Shown: in pieces, positions 9,584 through 17,728 of the stretch
Layout: every line of letters starts with the position of its first letter
How positions within the stretch are numbered: position 1 is the first letter of the stretch
Assembly (NCBI RefSeq): GCF_030268685.1
Contig: NZ_BSRQ01000001.1
Span: 1-64,000 of the forward strand
From: Microtetraspora sp. NBRC 13810
GTDB lineage: Bacteria > Actinomycetota > Actinomycetes > Streptosporangiales > Streptosporangiaceae
Length of the DNA stretch: 64,000 nt
Direction of reading: 5' to 3'
Made by a program: the position numbers and the translations under genes
Notes under the pieces: generated by a model
The model's database searches: none
Told to the model about the DNA's origin: nothing
Seen by the model: the letters and a program-made list of their open reading frames with translations, nothing else

Positions 9584-9599
9584 GGTCTGGGAGCGCGGG

Positions 9600-11162
9600 T
9601 CAGAAGCCCGCGGTGATCCGGGTGAAGTCCCAGTCGTTCTGGGCGATGCCGCTGCAGCCGGCCTGGACGCCGCCGTCGGGGCAGGGCCGGTCGCGGTTGA
9701 CCGACCAGTAGGCGAGCCGGGTCAGCCCCCTGGCCCTGGCCCAGTCGCGGATCTGCGTCCAGGCGGCGGTGGAGGTGGGTTCCTGCTGGTCGGACAGGCC
9801 GTTCATGCCGGAGATGCCCATGTGCGCGTACGCCGTGGCGTCGTTCCACCCGAAGGCGGACTTCAGGGCGTTCTTCAGCCCTTCGGACGCGTTGACGGTG
9901 TCGGTGTAGATGTTGGAGCTGCCGAAGTTGAACGGCATGATCGTGTAGTTGTCGATCGGCACGCCGAGCGCCCTGGACTGGTTGATCAGGCGGACGCCGT
10001 GCGCGTCCGGGCCGGTCCTGGTGGTGCCGAAGGTGACGGCGATCTTGACGTTCGGGTTGTTCTGCCGGACGATCTTGAGGCCGTTGAGGATGCGGTCCTG
10101 GACGGTGTAGTTCGCGAACTCGTCGGAGTTCTCGATGTCGAAGTCGACCACGGCCGGGCCGACGGCGTTGATGACCTGCTGCACGGCCCCGGCGAACGCC
10201 TGCGGGGTGGCGCAGTTCGGGCCGAGCTTGTTGCCCGACCAGCCGCCGAAGGACACCTGGACGCTGCCGCCCGCCGCCTTGATCTGCGAGATCGCCGCCG
10301 CGTCCGGGCCGCCGGCGAGCGGCCGGTTGCCGTCCCACGCCGGGGTGCATCCGCCGCTGGACAGGATGAACGCCATGGTGAAGGACCTGACGCCGGTGGC
10401 GCTCATCACGGCGGCCGGGCTCGGCGGGTTGCCCCAGCCCATGTAGAGGTAGGGCGCGCCGGGCATCTTGCCGCCGGTGGGCGGGTTCGCGCAGCCGGTG
10501 GTGGTCCCGGTGACCGGCGCGCTCGCCGCCGACTCGCCCTGCGCGTTGTACGCCCGGACGGTGTAGGTGTGCGTGGTGCAGGCCCCGAGCCCGGAGATCG
10601 TCGCGCCGGTCCCGGTGACCGTGGCCCGGACCGCCGTGCCCTCGTAGACGCGGTAGCCGGTGACGGTCCCGCCGGAGGCGGCCCAGGACAGCGAGATGGC
10701 GCCGTTGGTGCTCCCGGTCACGACCGGCGCGCCGGGGGTGCCGGGCGCGCCCGGGTTGCCGGGGTCGCCGGCGCAGGACGCGCCGTTGAGCGTGCAGTTG
10801 CCCGGTACGGCCGCGCCGGGGCTCGCGACGAACCCGAAGCTGACGCTCGCCCCCGGCGCGAGCGTGCCGTTCCAGCCCACGTTGGTGAAAGTGAACCGCT
10901 GGCCGCTGCGGGACATCGCGGCGTCCCAGGCGGAGCCGACGTTCCCCCCGGCGGGCAGGTCGAACGCCAGCGACCAGCCGTTGATCGGCGCGGTGGTCCC
11001 GTTGGTGATCGTGTACTTCCCCTCGAAGCCCGACCCCCACTCGGAGGTCTTCACGAAGGTCGCGGTGGCGGGGGCGGCGTGCGCGGGGGCCGCCGCCGCC
11101 AGCCCCGCCGCGCCCAGTGCCAGTGCGGTCAGTACGGCGGTGGCCGTACGGCGGAATCTCAT
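9600..11162 (-). CDS. Secreted GH18 chitinase (CBM2-Fn3-GH18)
   Basis: 520 residues. A signal peptide (cleaved about residue 29-30, AHA-A), a CBM2 (~34-130) with conserved Trp and a Cys pair, an Fn3 domain (~144-222) and a GH18 catalytic domain (~236-520). The catalytic motif is VVDFDIEN, with D340, D342 and E344. This places it in the ChiD-like GH18 subgroup rather than the DGxDxDxE type of its neighbours. A GAGGAG ribosome binding site precedes the ATG. It follows the next chitinase by 17 bp, so the two are co-transcribed. Its CBM2-Fn3 half is almost identical to that of the neighbour while the catalytic halves are unrelated in detail. Confidence 0.93.
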   Translation of the reverse strand: MRFRRTATAVLTALALGAAGLAAAAPAHAAPATATFVKTSEWGSGFEGKYTITNGTTAPINGWSLAFDLPAGGNVGSAWDAAMSRSGQRFTFTNVGWNGTLAPGASVSFGFVASPGAAVPGNCTLNGASCAGDPGNPGAPGTPGAPVVTGSTNGAISLSWAASGGTVTGYRVYEGTAVRATVTGTGATISGLGACTTHTYTVRAYNAQGESAASAPVTGTTTGCANPPTGGKMPGAPYLYMGWGNPPSPAAVMSATGVRSFTMAFILSSGGCTPAWDGNRPLAGGPDAAAISQIKAAGGSVQVSFGGWSGNKLGPNCATPQAFAGAVQQVINAVGPAVVDFDIENSDEFANYTVQDRILNGLKIVRQNNPNVKIAVTFGTTRTGPDAHGVRLINQSRALGVPIDNYTIMPFNFGSSNIYTDTVNASEGLKNALKSAFGWNDATAYAHMGISGMNGLSDQQEPTSTAAWTQIRDWARARGLTRLAYWSVNRDRPCPDGGVQAGCSGIAQNDWDFTRITAGF

Positions 11163-11179
11163 GTCTGCTCCTCGGGGGG

Positions 11180-12772
11180 TCAGGGCAGGGTGGCGAGATG
11201 GGGCTTGACGGTCCGGGAGAAGTTCCAGTTGTGGGCGGCGTCCCAGTTGATCGACCAGGTCATGGCGCCGCGGATGCCGGGATAGGCGCGGGGCGGGACG
11301 AAGCTGCCGCAGTTGACCCGCTTGGCCAGGCAGTCCAGGGCGTTGTTGACCATGGAGGGGGCGACGACCCCGCCGCCCGCGGCGCCCGGTCCGGCGGGCA
11401 GGCCGAGCGCCACCTGGTCCGGGCGCAGGCCGTTCTCCAGTTGGATGCAGGCCAGCGCGACCATGAAGTTGACGCTGCCCTGGCCGTACGCCTGGGACTG
11501 GTCGCAGCCGAGCATGGAGCCGGAGTTGTAGAACTGCGTGTGGACGACGGTGAGGATGTCCCTGATGGACAGCGCGAGCTGGAAGTAGCCCATCCCGGTG
11601 GACTGCATGTCGATGGTCTGCGGGGCCATCGTGATGATCAGGTCGGCTCCGGCCCTGGCCCGCAGCTTGCGCAGCGCGTCGGCCATGTAGGTGGCGTTGA
11701 GCCCGTTCTCCAGGTCGATGTCCACGCCGTCGAAGCCGTAGCTCTGCATGAGGGCGTAGGCGCTGTCGGCGAACGCGGTGGCCGCCTGCGCGTTGCCCAC
11801 CTGCACCCGGCCCAGCTCGCCGCCGACCGAGAGGATCACCTTCTTGCCGCGCGCGTGCAGGGTTTGGATGTCGGCGCGGAACTGCGCGTCGGTGTAGCCG
11901 CCCAGCGCGGTGGACAGCGCGGGGTCGAGGTGGAAGGCGAGCTGCCCGGGGGTGGCGGTCGCCTCGGCGAAGGACACCGCGACCAGGTCGTACTCGGCGG
12001 GCACGGCGCCGAGCCGCAGTTCGACGGCCGCGTTGACGAAGTTGTGCCAGTAGCCGGTGAGGAAGTGCCTGGGCAGCGTCCCTCCGCCGCCGGTGCACCC
12101 GGTGGTGGTGGCGGTCACCGGGTCGCTCGCCGGCGACTCGCCCTGCGCGTTGTAGGCCCGGACGGTGTAGGTGTGCGTCTCGCAGGCGCCGAGGGACCCG
12201 ATCGTGGCGCTCGTCCCTGTGACGGTGGCCTTGACAGCGGTGCCCTCGTAGACCCGGTAACCGGTCACCGTGCCGGTGGAGGCGGTCCAGCCGAGCGCGA
12301 TCGACGACTGGCCGCCGGTCGCCGTGGGCGTGCCCGGCCTGCCGGGCAGGGTGGGGTCGGGCGGGTTCGTCACGCCGCCGCAGGACGCGCCGTTGAGCGT
12401 GCAGTTGCCCGGTACGGCCGTGCCGGGGCTCGCGATGAACCCGAAGCTGACGCTCGCCCCGGGCGCCAGGGTGCCGTTCCAGCCCACGTTGGTGAAGGTG
12501 AACCGCTGGCCGCTGCGGGACATCGTGGCGTCCCACGAGGAGCTGACCGCGGCGCCCGCGGGCAGGTCGAAGGCCACCGACCAGCCGTTGAGGGTGGCGG
12601 ACGTGCCGTTGGTGACCGTGTACCTGCCTTCGAAGGCCGACCCCCACTCGGAGGTCTTGACGAAGGTGGCGGTCGCCGAAGCCGCGCTCGCGGTGCCCGG
12701 CGTGAGGATCACGGCAGCCGCCGTGAGTAAGAGCGTGAGGATGAGGACGACGGGGTTTCGAGTGTGGCGCAT
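11180..12772 (-). CDS. Secreted GH18 chitinase (CBM2-Fn3-GH18)
   Basis: 530 residues. A signal peptide (cleavage near residue 30, ASA-A), a CBM2 (~34-131), an Fn3 domain (~145-224) and a GH18 domain (~236-530) with catalytic motif DGVDIDLE at 348-355. The ATG at 12772 is preceded by GAGGG at the right distance; a TTG at 12784 is less likely. It is the first gene of a two-gene chitinase operon under a 17-bp palindrome 31 bp upstream. The C-terminal motif MTWSINWD is typical of Streptomyces ChiC-like enzymes. Confidence 0.93.
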   Translation of the reverse strand: MRHTRNPVVLILTLLLTAAAVILTPGTASAASATATFVKTSEWGSAFEGRYTVTNGTSATLNGWSVAFDLPAGAAVSSSWDATMSRSGQRFTFTNVGWNGTLAPGASVSFGFIASPGTAVPGNCTLNGASCGGVTNPPDPTLPGRPGTPTATGGQSSIALGWTASTGTVTGYRVYEGTAVKATVTGTSATIGSLGACETHTYTVRAYNAQGESPASDPVTATTTGCTGGGGTLPRHFLTGYWHNFVNAAVELRLGAVPAEYDLVAVSFAEATATPGQLAFHLDPALSTALGGYTDAQFRADIQTLHARGKKVILSVGGELGRVQVGNAQAATAFADSAYALMQSYGFDGVDIDLENGLNATYMADALRKLRARAGADLIITMAPQTIDMQSTGMGYFQLALSIRDILTVVHTQFYNSGSMLGCDQSQAYGQGSVNFMVALACIQLENGLRPDQVALGLPAGPGAAGGGVVAPSMVNNALDCLAKRVNCGSFVPPRAYPGIRGAMTWSINWDAAHNWNFSRTVKPHLATLP

Positions 12773-12802
12773 GGCAACCCTCAAGCCTGTTGGGACTTTC
12801 TT

Positions 12803-12819
12803 TTAGGAAAGTTTCCTAA
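12803..12819. promoter_or_regulatory. Palindromic operator upstream of the chitinase operon
   Basis: TTAGGAAAGTTTCCTAA is a perfect 17-bp palindrome, with two further matched bases on each flank. It lies in the chitinase 5' region. Similar TTAGGAAA/TTTCCTAA palindromes occur before polysaccharide-degradation genes of related actinomycetes and are often attributed to ROK-type repressors. That attribution is from memory and is inference. Confidence 0.75.
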
Positions 12820-12859
12820 GAGTTGTCGTGATCGTAGCTTTGACACCCGTCCCTTACAA

Positions 12860-12875
12860 GGCCCAAAAACGGGCC
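12860..12875 (-). terminator. Possible weak terminator after the siderophore-interacting gene
   Basis: GGCCC and GGGCC arms around an A-rich six-base loop, 20 bp past the stop codon. The stem is only 5 bp, so this is tentative. Confidence 0.3.
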
Positions 12876-12895
12876 ACCGGCCTCCCCCGCTCCGG

Positions 12896-13654
12896 TCAGT
12901 CCATCCCGCGCCTGCCCGGTGTCCAGAAGGGCTTGGTGACGACCCGCCTGCGGTCCCAGCCGCGCTCCTGGACGAGGTGGGCGCGGACGGCCTGGATCGT
13001 CCGCGCCTCGCCCGCCAGGTAGGCCACGCCGGGGGTGCCGGGCAGGTCGAGGTCGCGCACGGCGGCCACCAGGGCCTGCGAGGCTGCGGCCGGGGCGCCG
13101 TGCCGGCAGATCCGCACGAGTTCGTCGCCGCAGGGCAGGTCGAGGTGGTCCGCCGGGGTGTCCGCCTCGACGACGCCGAGCACCCGCCCGCCCGCCGGCA
13201 GGGCGCGCATCATGGCCCCGAAGGCGACCGACGCGGTCTCCTCCCCGGCGAACAGGTGGTAGGGCGCGTCCGGCCGGACGGCGAAGTCGCCGCGGGGGCG
13301 GGTGAAGGTCACCTCCTGGCCGCACCGGGCCTCGCGCACCCAGGTCGCGCCCGGGGCGTCGCCGCCGTGGTCGAACCCGACCAGGTCGAGCGCCTCCCAG
13401 GTGGGATCGTGCCGCCAGACCGAATAGGTGCGCAGCGCGTCCTTGACCGCTCCGGTGAGCAGGCCCCTGGCCTGGAAGGGACCGCCGACGAGCACCCGGA
13501 CGTGCTGCCCCGGCGTCCAGGTCAGCCCGGCCATCGCGGGGCCGACGATTCTGATCCGGCGCATGCTCGGCGTCACCGTCTCCACGGCTTCGATCGTGCC
13601 GGTGACCAGGACGCGTTCGAGCAGCGAGCGGACCGGACCGCGGGTCGTGGGCAT
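12896..13654 (-). CDS. Siderophore-interacting protein (FAD-dependent ferric reductase)
   Basis: 252 residues. The N-terminal FAD-binding barrel contains the RRIRIVGP and LRTYSVWRHD region. The C-terminal NAD(P)H-binding SIP domain contains LFAGEETASVAF and YLAGEARTIQAVR. It releases iron from ferric siderophores in the cytoplasm. The start at 13654 has GAGGGG nine bases upstream; the longer frame has no such site. It is divergent from a LysE-type exporter, with a TATCGCGATA palindrome in between, suggesting a PadR-like or metal-responsive repressor. Confidence 0.9.
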   Translation of the reverse strand: MPTTRGPVRSLLERVLVTGTIEAVETVTPSMRRIRIVGPAMAGLTWTPGQHVRVLVGGPFQARGLLTGAVKDALRTYSVWRHDPTWEALDLVGFDHGGDAPGATWVREARCGQEVTFTRPRGDFAVRPDAPYHLFAGEETASVAFGAMMRALPAGGRVLGVVEADTPADHLDLPCGDELVRICRHGAPAAASQALVAAVRDLDLPGTPGVAYLAGEARTIQAVRAHLVQERGWDRRRVVTKPFWTPGRRGMD

Positions 13655-13686
13655 GGGCGGGTTCCCCTCTTCTAGACGTATCAGCA

Positions 13687-13702
13687 ATGTATCGCGATAT
13701 AT
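13687..13702. promoter_or_regulatory. TATCGCGATA palindrome upstream of the siderophore-interacting gene
   Basis: The 10-bp palindrome TATCGCGATA (13690-13699) is flanked by matching AT bases, giving a 16-bp imperfect palindrome 33 bp before the start codon. Such AT/CG palindromes are typical of PadR-family operators. No padR gene is present nearby. Confidence 0.55.
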
Positions 13703-13850
13703 CGTCCGAAGATTCCTACCCAAGGAGGATCTACTCCCGTAACCCTGCCTCTCGACAACAGCCGACAAGTGAGCCAAAGGCCGCTTTTACCTGGTTTGAC
13801 GCGATCGATACCTTGTATCCGTCATAGCGCTACATCGTGTGGAGTGCGGC

Positions 13851-14537
13851 ATGTTCTTCGGCGTCACGGACCTGTGGACGTTCACCGTCGGGGCGTTCTT
13901 CATCATTCTGCTGCCGGGGCCGAACTCGCTGTTCGTGCTGTCCACCGCGGCCCGGCACGGCGTGCGGCGCGGCTACCGGGCCGCCGCCGGCGTCTTCCTC
14001 GGCGACACGGTGCTGATGGTGCTCGCCTCCGCCGGGGTCGCCTCGCTGCTGCAGTCCACCCCCGCCCTCTTCACGGTGCTCAAGTACGCCGGCGCCGCCT
14101 ACCTCGCCTGGATCGGCCTGCAGATGCTCCGCTCGGCCTGGCGCACGTGGCGCCCCCGTCCGGTCGCGGAGGCCACCTCGGTCACCGAGGTCACCGAGGT
14201 CGGGGTCACCGAGGTCGCGGTGACCCCGGCCGCCGACCGACCGTTCAGGAAGGCGCTGACGATCAGCTTGCTCAACCCGAAGGCGATCCTGTTCTTCGTG
14301 TCGTTCTTCATCCAGTTCGTGGATCCGGCCTATGCGACGCCCGCGCTGTCGTTCGTCATCCTGGGCGCGATCTGCCAGGTGTTCAGCATGCTCTACCTGT
14401 CCGTGCTGATCTTCAGCGGGACCTTCCTGGCCGGGCAGTTCCGGCGGCGGCGCGCGCTGTCGGCGGGCCTCACGATGGGCGCGGGCGCGCTGTTCCTCGG
14501 ATTCGGCGCGACGCTGGCCACAGCCAGTCTTGGTTGA
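13851..14537 (+). CDS. LysE/RhtB family amino acid exporter (LeuE-like)
   Basis: 228 residues with about six transmembrane helices. The N-terminal motif ILLPGPNSLFVLSTAARHG is diagnostic of the family. The second half carries SLLNPKAILFFVSFFIQF. It exports a neutral or basic amino acid across the membrane. The ATG at 13851 follows GGAG by six bases; a GTG at 13839 is an alternative. The central cytoplasmic loop contains a small direct repeat (TEVTEVGVTEVAV) from a reiterated GTCACCGAGG unit. Confidence 0.9.
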   Translation: MFFGVTDLWTFTVGAFFIILLPGPNSLFVLSTAARHGVRRGYRAAAGVFLGDTVLMVLASAGVASLLQSTPALFTVLKYAGAAYLAWIGLQMLRSAWRTWRPRPVAEATSVTEVTEVGVTEVAVTPAADRPFRKALTISLLNPKAILFFVSFFIQFVDPAYATPALSFVILGAICQVFSMLYLSVLIFSGTFLAGQFRRRRALSAGLTMGAGALFLGFGATLATASLG

Positions 14538-14862
14538 CCTTGAGGGCCACGCTGACCAGGGAGAGCACCAGCTCGGCGTCGGCGGGGCCCTCGACGTGCA
14601 CGGTGACCCACCCGGGCCGGCTGCCCGGCGTGACCTGGCCGCACGCCGTGAGCACGGCCGCCCAGCGGGCGATGACCGGCGCGGTCAGCAGGACCTCGGC
14701 CGTGTGGTCGCCGGGCATGCGCACGATCTCCCTGCCGCGCGCCCGGAAGACCAGGCCCCGGCGGTTGCGCCGCAGGACGAGGTCGGGCCAGGTCATGAGC
14801 CGCGAGGCGACGAACGCTACACAGTCGGTGGACCCGTCGGGAGCACGCGCGAGGACTGGCAC
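14470..14862 (-). CDS. DUF5519/luciferase-like domain small protein
   Basis: About 130 residues. The C-terminal part (PGWVTVHVEGPADAELVLSL) resembles the small luciferase-domain proteins often annotated DUF5519, whose function is unknown. Its 3' end overlaps the end of the LysE gene by 68 bp on the opposite strand, so the last residues are constrained by two genes. Identification is from remembered family pattern only. Confidence 0.6.
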   Translation of the reverse strand: MPVLARAPDGSTDCVAFVASRLMTWPDLVLRRNRRGLVFRARGREIVRMPGDHTAEVLLTAPVIARWAAVLTACGQVTPGSRPGWVTVHVEGPADAELVLSLVSVALKVNQDWLWPASRRIRGTARPRPS

Positions 14863-15122
14863 ATGTCACATGCTCCCGGACCGGGGCGCATCCTGATAGG
14901 TTCCGTTTCCGAACCGTTACACTCCCCAAACACGGCCTAATTAGGACGACTTATACCCATTCGCCAGTCGGCCGGTGTGCAGCCACCACCGTCGGGTACT
15001 GTGGTCCATCGACGTCCATACCGTTACATCATCGTAACCCCGACGTGATCTTCCGAGGACGCCTGGAAGCCGAACGACCGGGTAGCCGTCCAGAGCCCGG
15101 CGGCCGTCAAAACGGAGCAGCT
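14863..15122. other. Intergenic region without a recognised gene
   Basis: A 260-bp interval between divergent genes. It is AT-richer around 14930-15040 and probably holds both promoters. I see no gene or clear consensus site. Confidence 0.5.
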
Positions 15123-15773
15123 GTGAACTCCTCGCCCTACACCCTGCCCTGCCTCACTTCGCTCGTGCGGCAGGCGATCCCCCGGCTGCTCGAAGCCGTC
15201 GTGGCCCCGATGGTGGTCTTCTACGCCGCCCTCGCCGTGCTCGGGGAGGTGGGGGCGCTGGCCGCGCCGGCGGCCTGGATCTACGGAGGCGTGGCCTGGC
15301 GGATGGTACGGCGCCGCCCGGTGCCCGGGACGATGATCCTCGCCGCCGTGGCCATCACCGCGAGGCTGGCGGTCAGCCTGTGGTCCGGCAACCACATGGT
15401 CTTCTTCCTCCCGTCGGAGCTGGGCACGATCGTCATCAGCCTGGTCTTCCTGGCCTCGGTCCGGCTGAACCGCCCGCTGGTGCAGAAGCTCGCCATGGAC
15501 TACGTGGACCTGCCCCCCTTCGTCATGCGGCACGAGCGGGTCCGCCGGTTCTTCGCCAGGATCACCCTGCTCTGGGCGTTCGTCCTGCTGGCCAACTCCA
15601 CGGTGAGCATCTGGCTGCTGCTGCACCAGTCCTTCGGCAGCTACCTGCTGGTGCGCACCGCCGCCGTCGCCGTGATCAGCGGCCTGGCCGTCGCGGTCTC
15701 CGTCTACACCTTCCGCCGGGTGCTCCGCCACCTGCACCAGGACTCCCTCAGGACCGCCTCCGCCACGTCCTGA
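15123..15773 (+). CDS. VC0807-family membrane protein
   Basis: 216 residues with five to six transmembrane helices, and motifs resembling the VC0807 family (septation protein A-like fold). The GTG at 15123 is preceded by GGAG. The longer reading frame upstream is hydrophilic and lacks a ribosome binding site. Molecular function is not known for this family. Confidence 0.65.
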   Translation: MNSSPYTLPCLTSLVRQAIPRLLEAVVAPMVVFYAALAVLGEVGALAAPAAWIYGGVAWRMVRRRPVPGTMILAAVAITARLAVSLWSGNHMVFFLPSELGTIVISLVFLASVRLNRPLVQKLAMDYVDLPPFVMRHERVRRFFARITLLWAFVLLANSTVSIWLLLHQSFGSYLLVRTAAVAVISGLAVAVSVYTFRRVLRHLHQDSLRTASATS

Positions 15774-15876
15774 CCCCGGCCCCGACGAAGGTCAGGGGTA
15801 CGGCATGCCTTTCGGGCGATGTGGGACAGATGACGCGTCCGTAGCGTCGGAGACACACCCGCTTCCCTGACCATGG

Positions 15877-15920
15877 CCCCAGGGGATCCCGCGCATCTTC
15901 CGGGGGCATCCCCGATGGCC
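15877..15920 (+). promoter_or_regulatory. GGGGATCCC / ATCCCCGATGGCC element upstream of dedA
   Basis: It contains CAGGGGATCCC and, 12 bases later, GGGGGCATCCCCGATGGCC. The same arrangement recurs at 16738-16779 before the EamA gene. It resembles GGG-N-CCC operators of LiaR/VraR-like envelope stress regulators, but that is inference. Confidence 0.5.
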
Positions 15921-15994
15921 CGCGGCAGGGCCCGCGTCAGAGGTTCGGGTGGTGACCTTCCTCACTTCCCACCACGACCGGAGACCGGCCTGCC

Positions 15995-16633
15995 ATGACC
16001 GACGCCTTCATCGACTTCCTGCACCAGGTGATGACCTCGCCGTGGGTCTATTCAGCCCTGTTCGCGGTGTCGCTCATCGACGGCTTCTTCCCCGCGGTCC
16101 CGAGTGAGACCTCCGTGATCACGGCGGGCGTCTTCGCCGCGACGGGCGATCCCAACCTGCTGGGCGTGATCGCCGCCGCCGCGCTCGGCGCCTTCGCCGG
16201 CGACCACGTCTCCTACCTCATCGGCCGGACCGGCGGCAGCCGGCTGCGCCGGCGGATGCGCCCCGGCACCCGCCGCCACCAGGCGTTCTCCTGGGCCGAA
16301 CGGACGCTGGCCGAGCGCGGCGGGCTGCTGCTCGTGGTGGCGCGCCACATCCCGGGCGGCCGTACCGCGGCCACGATCACCATGGGCATGGTCGGCTACC
16401 CCCTGCGCTCCTTCTCGTTCTTCGACTCGCTGGCCGCGGGCTCGTGGGCGATCTACTCCGCCCTGGTCGGTTACCTGGGCGGGCTCGCCTTCGAGAACGA
16501 CCCCATCAGGGGCCTGCTGCTCGGCCTGGGGATCGCCCTCACCATCACCGTCGTGGTCGAGGTCGCCCGGCACCTCCGCAGGCGCCGCCGTATCCGCGAC
16601 GAGGCCCCGGAACCGGTCCCGTCGCGGGGCTGA
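15995..16633 (+). CDS. DedA family membrane protein
   Basis: 212 residues. The family signature is visible as FFPAVPSETSVITAG near the start and the re-entrant region ARHIPGGRTAATITMGM in the middle. There are four to five membrane spans and an Arg-rich cytoplasmic C-terminus. DedA proteins act in undecaprenyl phosphate or phospholipid translocation. A terminator follows 62 bp downstream, so it is monocistronic. Confidence 0.9.
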   Translation: MTDAFIDFLHQVMTSPWVYSALFAVSLIDGFFPAVPSETSVITAGVFAATGDPNLLGVIAAAALGAFAGDHVSYLIGRTGGSRLRRRMRPGTRRHQAFSWAERTLAERGGLLLVVARHIPGGRTAATITMGMVGYPLRSFSFFDSLAAGSWAIYSALVGYLGGLAFENDPIRGLLLGLGIALTITVVVEVARHLRRRRRIRDEAPEPVPSRG

Positions 16634-16695
16634 ACGCCCGCGGACCCCACGCCGTCCGGCACCGGACGCCGTCCCGTCGACACGGCCGCCACCCC

Positions 16696-16722
16696 GGCGC
16701 CGGGCATCCCGTGCCCGGCGCC
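16696..16722 (+). terminator. Terminator after dedA
   Basis: A perfect 11-bp stem (GGCGCCGGGCA pairing with TGCCCGGCGCC) with a 5-nt loop, followed by a short pyrimidine-rich run. Confidence 0.75.
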
Positions 16723-16737
16723 GCCCCTTGTCTCCTA

Positions 16738-16779
16738 CAGGGGTGATCCCCAGGACTCTCAGGGCGATCCCCGATGGCC
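16738..16779 (+). promoter_or_regulatory. Second copy of the ATCCCC operator-like element
   Basis: CAGGGGTGATCCCC at 16738-16751 and TCAGGGCGATCCCCG with ATGGCC up to 16779, upstream of the EamA transporter gene. Matching elements precede dedA at 15877-15920, which suggests shared regulation. Confidence 0.5.
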
Positions 16780-16895
16780 GACCGGGTCTTTCCGGGACGA
16801 GGCTGCACTAGTCCGTTGAACGTTCGTTTTCGGATGCCTTCACGAGGTGTCACGGTCACTTCGGCATGTCTTGATCCAGCTTGAGAGGAGGGCGC

Positions 16896-17714
16896 ATGAC
16901 TGTGCTCGCGGCCGCGTTGGCCCTGCTCGGCTCGCTGTTCTTCGCGCTCGGCGCGGCCGTGCAGCAGTTCGAGGCGGTCCGCGCCGCCGAGCGGGGCCGG
17001 ACCGGGCTGCTGTCGCTCGCCGGGCGGCCCCGCTGGCTGTTCGGCGGCGTCTCCATCGCGGTCGGCGGCGGGCTGCACATCGTCGCGCTGGCCTTCGGCC
17101 CGCTCACCGTGGTGCAGCCGATGGGCGTGGCCTCCCTGCTCTTCGCCCTGCCCATCGCGGCCGCCCTGCACGGCCGCCGGCCCTCCCGCGCGGAGCTGGC
17201 CGCCGCCGGGGCGGTGGCCGCCGGGCTGGCCGGGCTGGTGCTCATCGTGCCGCCCGCCACCGGCTCGCCCGACCTGTCCGGCCCGGCCGCGGTCGCGCTG
17301 CTGGCGATCGCGGGAGCCGTCGCGCTGGCACTGTGGGGCGGCGCGCGCCTGACTGGCCCCGCGCCGCGGGCCGCGCTGCTGGCGATGGCCGCGGGCGTGC
17401 TGTACGGCGCGACCGCCACGCTGACCCGGGTGCTGCTCGACGGGTCGTGGGAGTGGTGGTTCTGGCTCGTCATGCCGCTGCCCGCCCTGGTCGCCCTCGC
17501 CGTACTGCAACGTGCCTACGCGATCGGGCGGTTCGGCGTCGCCTTCGCCGCCCTCCAGCTCGCCGACCCGCTGACCGCGATCGCCTTCGGCGCCCTCCTG
17601 CTCGACGAACCCCTGCCCACCGGCCCCACGGGCGTGCTCACCGCGATCGCGGCGGGTGCGCTGACCTGTGCGGGCACCTTCGCACTCGCCCGCACCACTC
17701 CCCTCCCCCGCTGA
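16896..17714 (+). CDS. EamA/DMT-family transporter-like membrane protein
   Basis: 272 residues with nine to ten hydrophobic helices in two halves, the drug/metabolite transporter plan. The C-terminal half carries PLTAIAFGALLLDEPL, typical of EamA proteins. GAGAGGAGG lies directly upstream of the ATG. It heads a tight three-gene run with the GT4 glycosyltransferase (14-bp gap) and a DUF998 protein (4-bp overlap). Substrate unknown. Confidence 0.85.
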   Translation: MTVLAAALALLGSLFFALGAAVQQFEAVRAAERGRTGLLSLAGRPRWLFGGVSIAVGGGLHIVALAFGPLTVVQPMGVASLLFALPIAAALHGRRPSRAELAAAGAVAAGLAGLVLIVPPATGSPDLSGPAAVALLAIAGAVALALWGGARLTGPAPRAALLAMAAGVLYGATATLTRVLLDGSWEWWFWLVMPLPALVALAVLQRAYAIGRFGVAFAALQLADPLTAIAFGALLLDEPLPTGPTGVLTAIAAGALTCAGTFALARTTPLPR

Positions 17715-17728
17715 AACGGAGCTCTCCC

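Noticed and set aside
6155-9616. Long plus-strand frame opposite the membrane glycosyltransferase and the first chitinase
   Set aside because: Antisense shadow; no recognisable domain, and both minus-strand genes have clear family motifs.
11170-12647. Upstream extension joining the middle chitinase to the next gene's region in another frame
   Set aside because: The real gene begins at 11162 with a signal peptide and a ribosome binding site; the extension is Arg/His-rich shadow of the adjacent chitinase.
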